A stretch of DNA of 64,000 bases, from contig NZ_FOXL01000003.1 of NCBI RefSeq assembly GCF_900115705.1, positions 62,001 through 126,000 of the forward strand, read 5' to 3'. Below, piece by piece: positions 63,950 to 64,000 of this stretch. Origin of the DNA: Frateuria terrea (GTDB taxonomy: Bacteria > Pseudomonadota > Gammaproteobacteria > Xanthomonadales > Rhodanobacteraceae). The notes under the pieces are model-generated. The model saw only the letters and a program-made list of their open reading frames with translations, searched no databases and was not told the DNA's origin. Positions within the stretch are counted from its first letter, which is position 1. Each line of letters starts with the position of its first letter. The translations under genes and the position numbers were made by a program.

Positions 63950-64000
63950 GACTGGTCTCCCTTTCGGTGGCGCGCAGCGTGCTATGCGCGCCGCCGCGGC

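Overview
The window reads as a continuous stretch of chromosome from a GC-rich (about two-thirds G+C by eye) gammaproteobacterium of the Xanthomonadales, most likely Rhodanobacteraceae (Dyella, Rhodanobacter, Luteibacter or Frateuria type). The pointers are a Xanthomonas-type Clp (CRP homologue) divergent from speD, a Coq7-type ubiquinone hydroxylase, trpGDC and trpE in separate places, a cyanide-insensitive-type bd oxidase and several palindromic intergenic repeats. The genus call is inference. No rRNA, CRISPR array, prophage or insertion sequence was seen. Coding density is high and nearly every gene has a large spurious antisense ORF caused by base composition.

Layout. 1-9976: housekeeping genes: the end of a DUF1631 gene and a PilZ protein, pepQ, cioBA, pepP with its UPF0149 partner, a ZapB-like/ZapA pair, 6S RNA, 5-formyl-THF cyclo-ligase, an EVE protein and rpiA. 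10018-14352: a CLC transporter with CBS domains, a small exported orphan, and a MASE1-like membrane protein ending in a degenerate kinase domain. 14665-23812: tRNA-Gln, rpsI-rplM, a GlcF-like Fe-S protein with coq7, speD/clp, a MarR-GNAT fusion, a PgpC-like phosphatase and trpGDC.

24105-43277: the most interesting block. Two arms diverge from a control region at 32248-32541. The leftward arm encodes a DUF819 membrane protein, an NlpC/P60 endopeptidase, an L-Ala-D/L-Glu-type dipeptide epimerase, a MurR/RpiR-family regulator, a YkuD L,D-transpeptidase-fold protein, a DAACS symporter and a D-arginine-dehydrogenase-type D-amino-acid dehydrogenase. The rightward arm encodes an exported transglutaminase-like protein, a TonB-dependent receptor, a diaminopimelate decarboxylase, an M19 dipeptidase, two SxxK serine hydrolases and a VanX-type D,D-dipeptidase. 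These activities match the unusual bonds and residues of peptidoglycan stem peptides (D-Ala-D-Ala, L-Ala-D-Glu, gamma-D-Glu-mDAP, meso-DAP, free D-amino acids). I read the block as a candidate system for scavenging cell-wall peptides as nutrients.

43441-58874: an unbroken leftward run with recC-recB-recD downstream of a heavy-metal-type RND tripartite pump and an exported chorismate-lyase-like protein. 59098-63949: trpE, then a two-component pair of the 'proteobacterial dedicated sortase system' type (PdsS/PdsR) with a small secreted protein between them and no sortase inside the window. Function calls rest on motif recognition and recalled family sequences; no database search was run.
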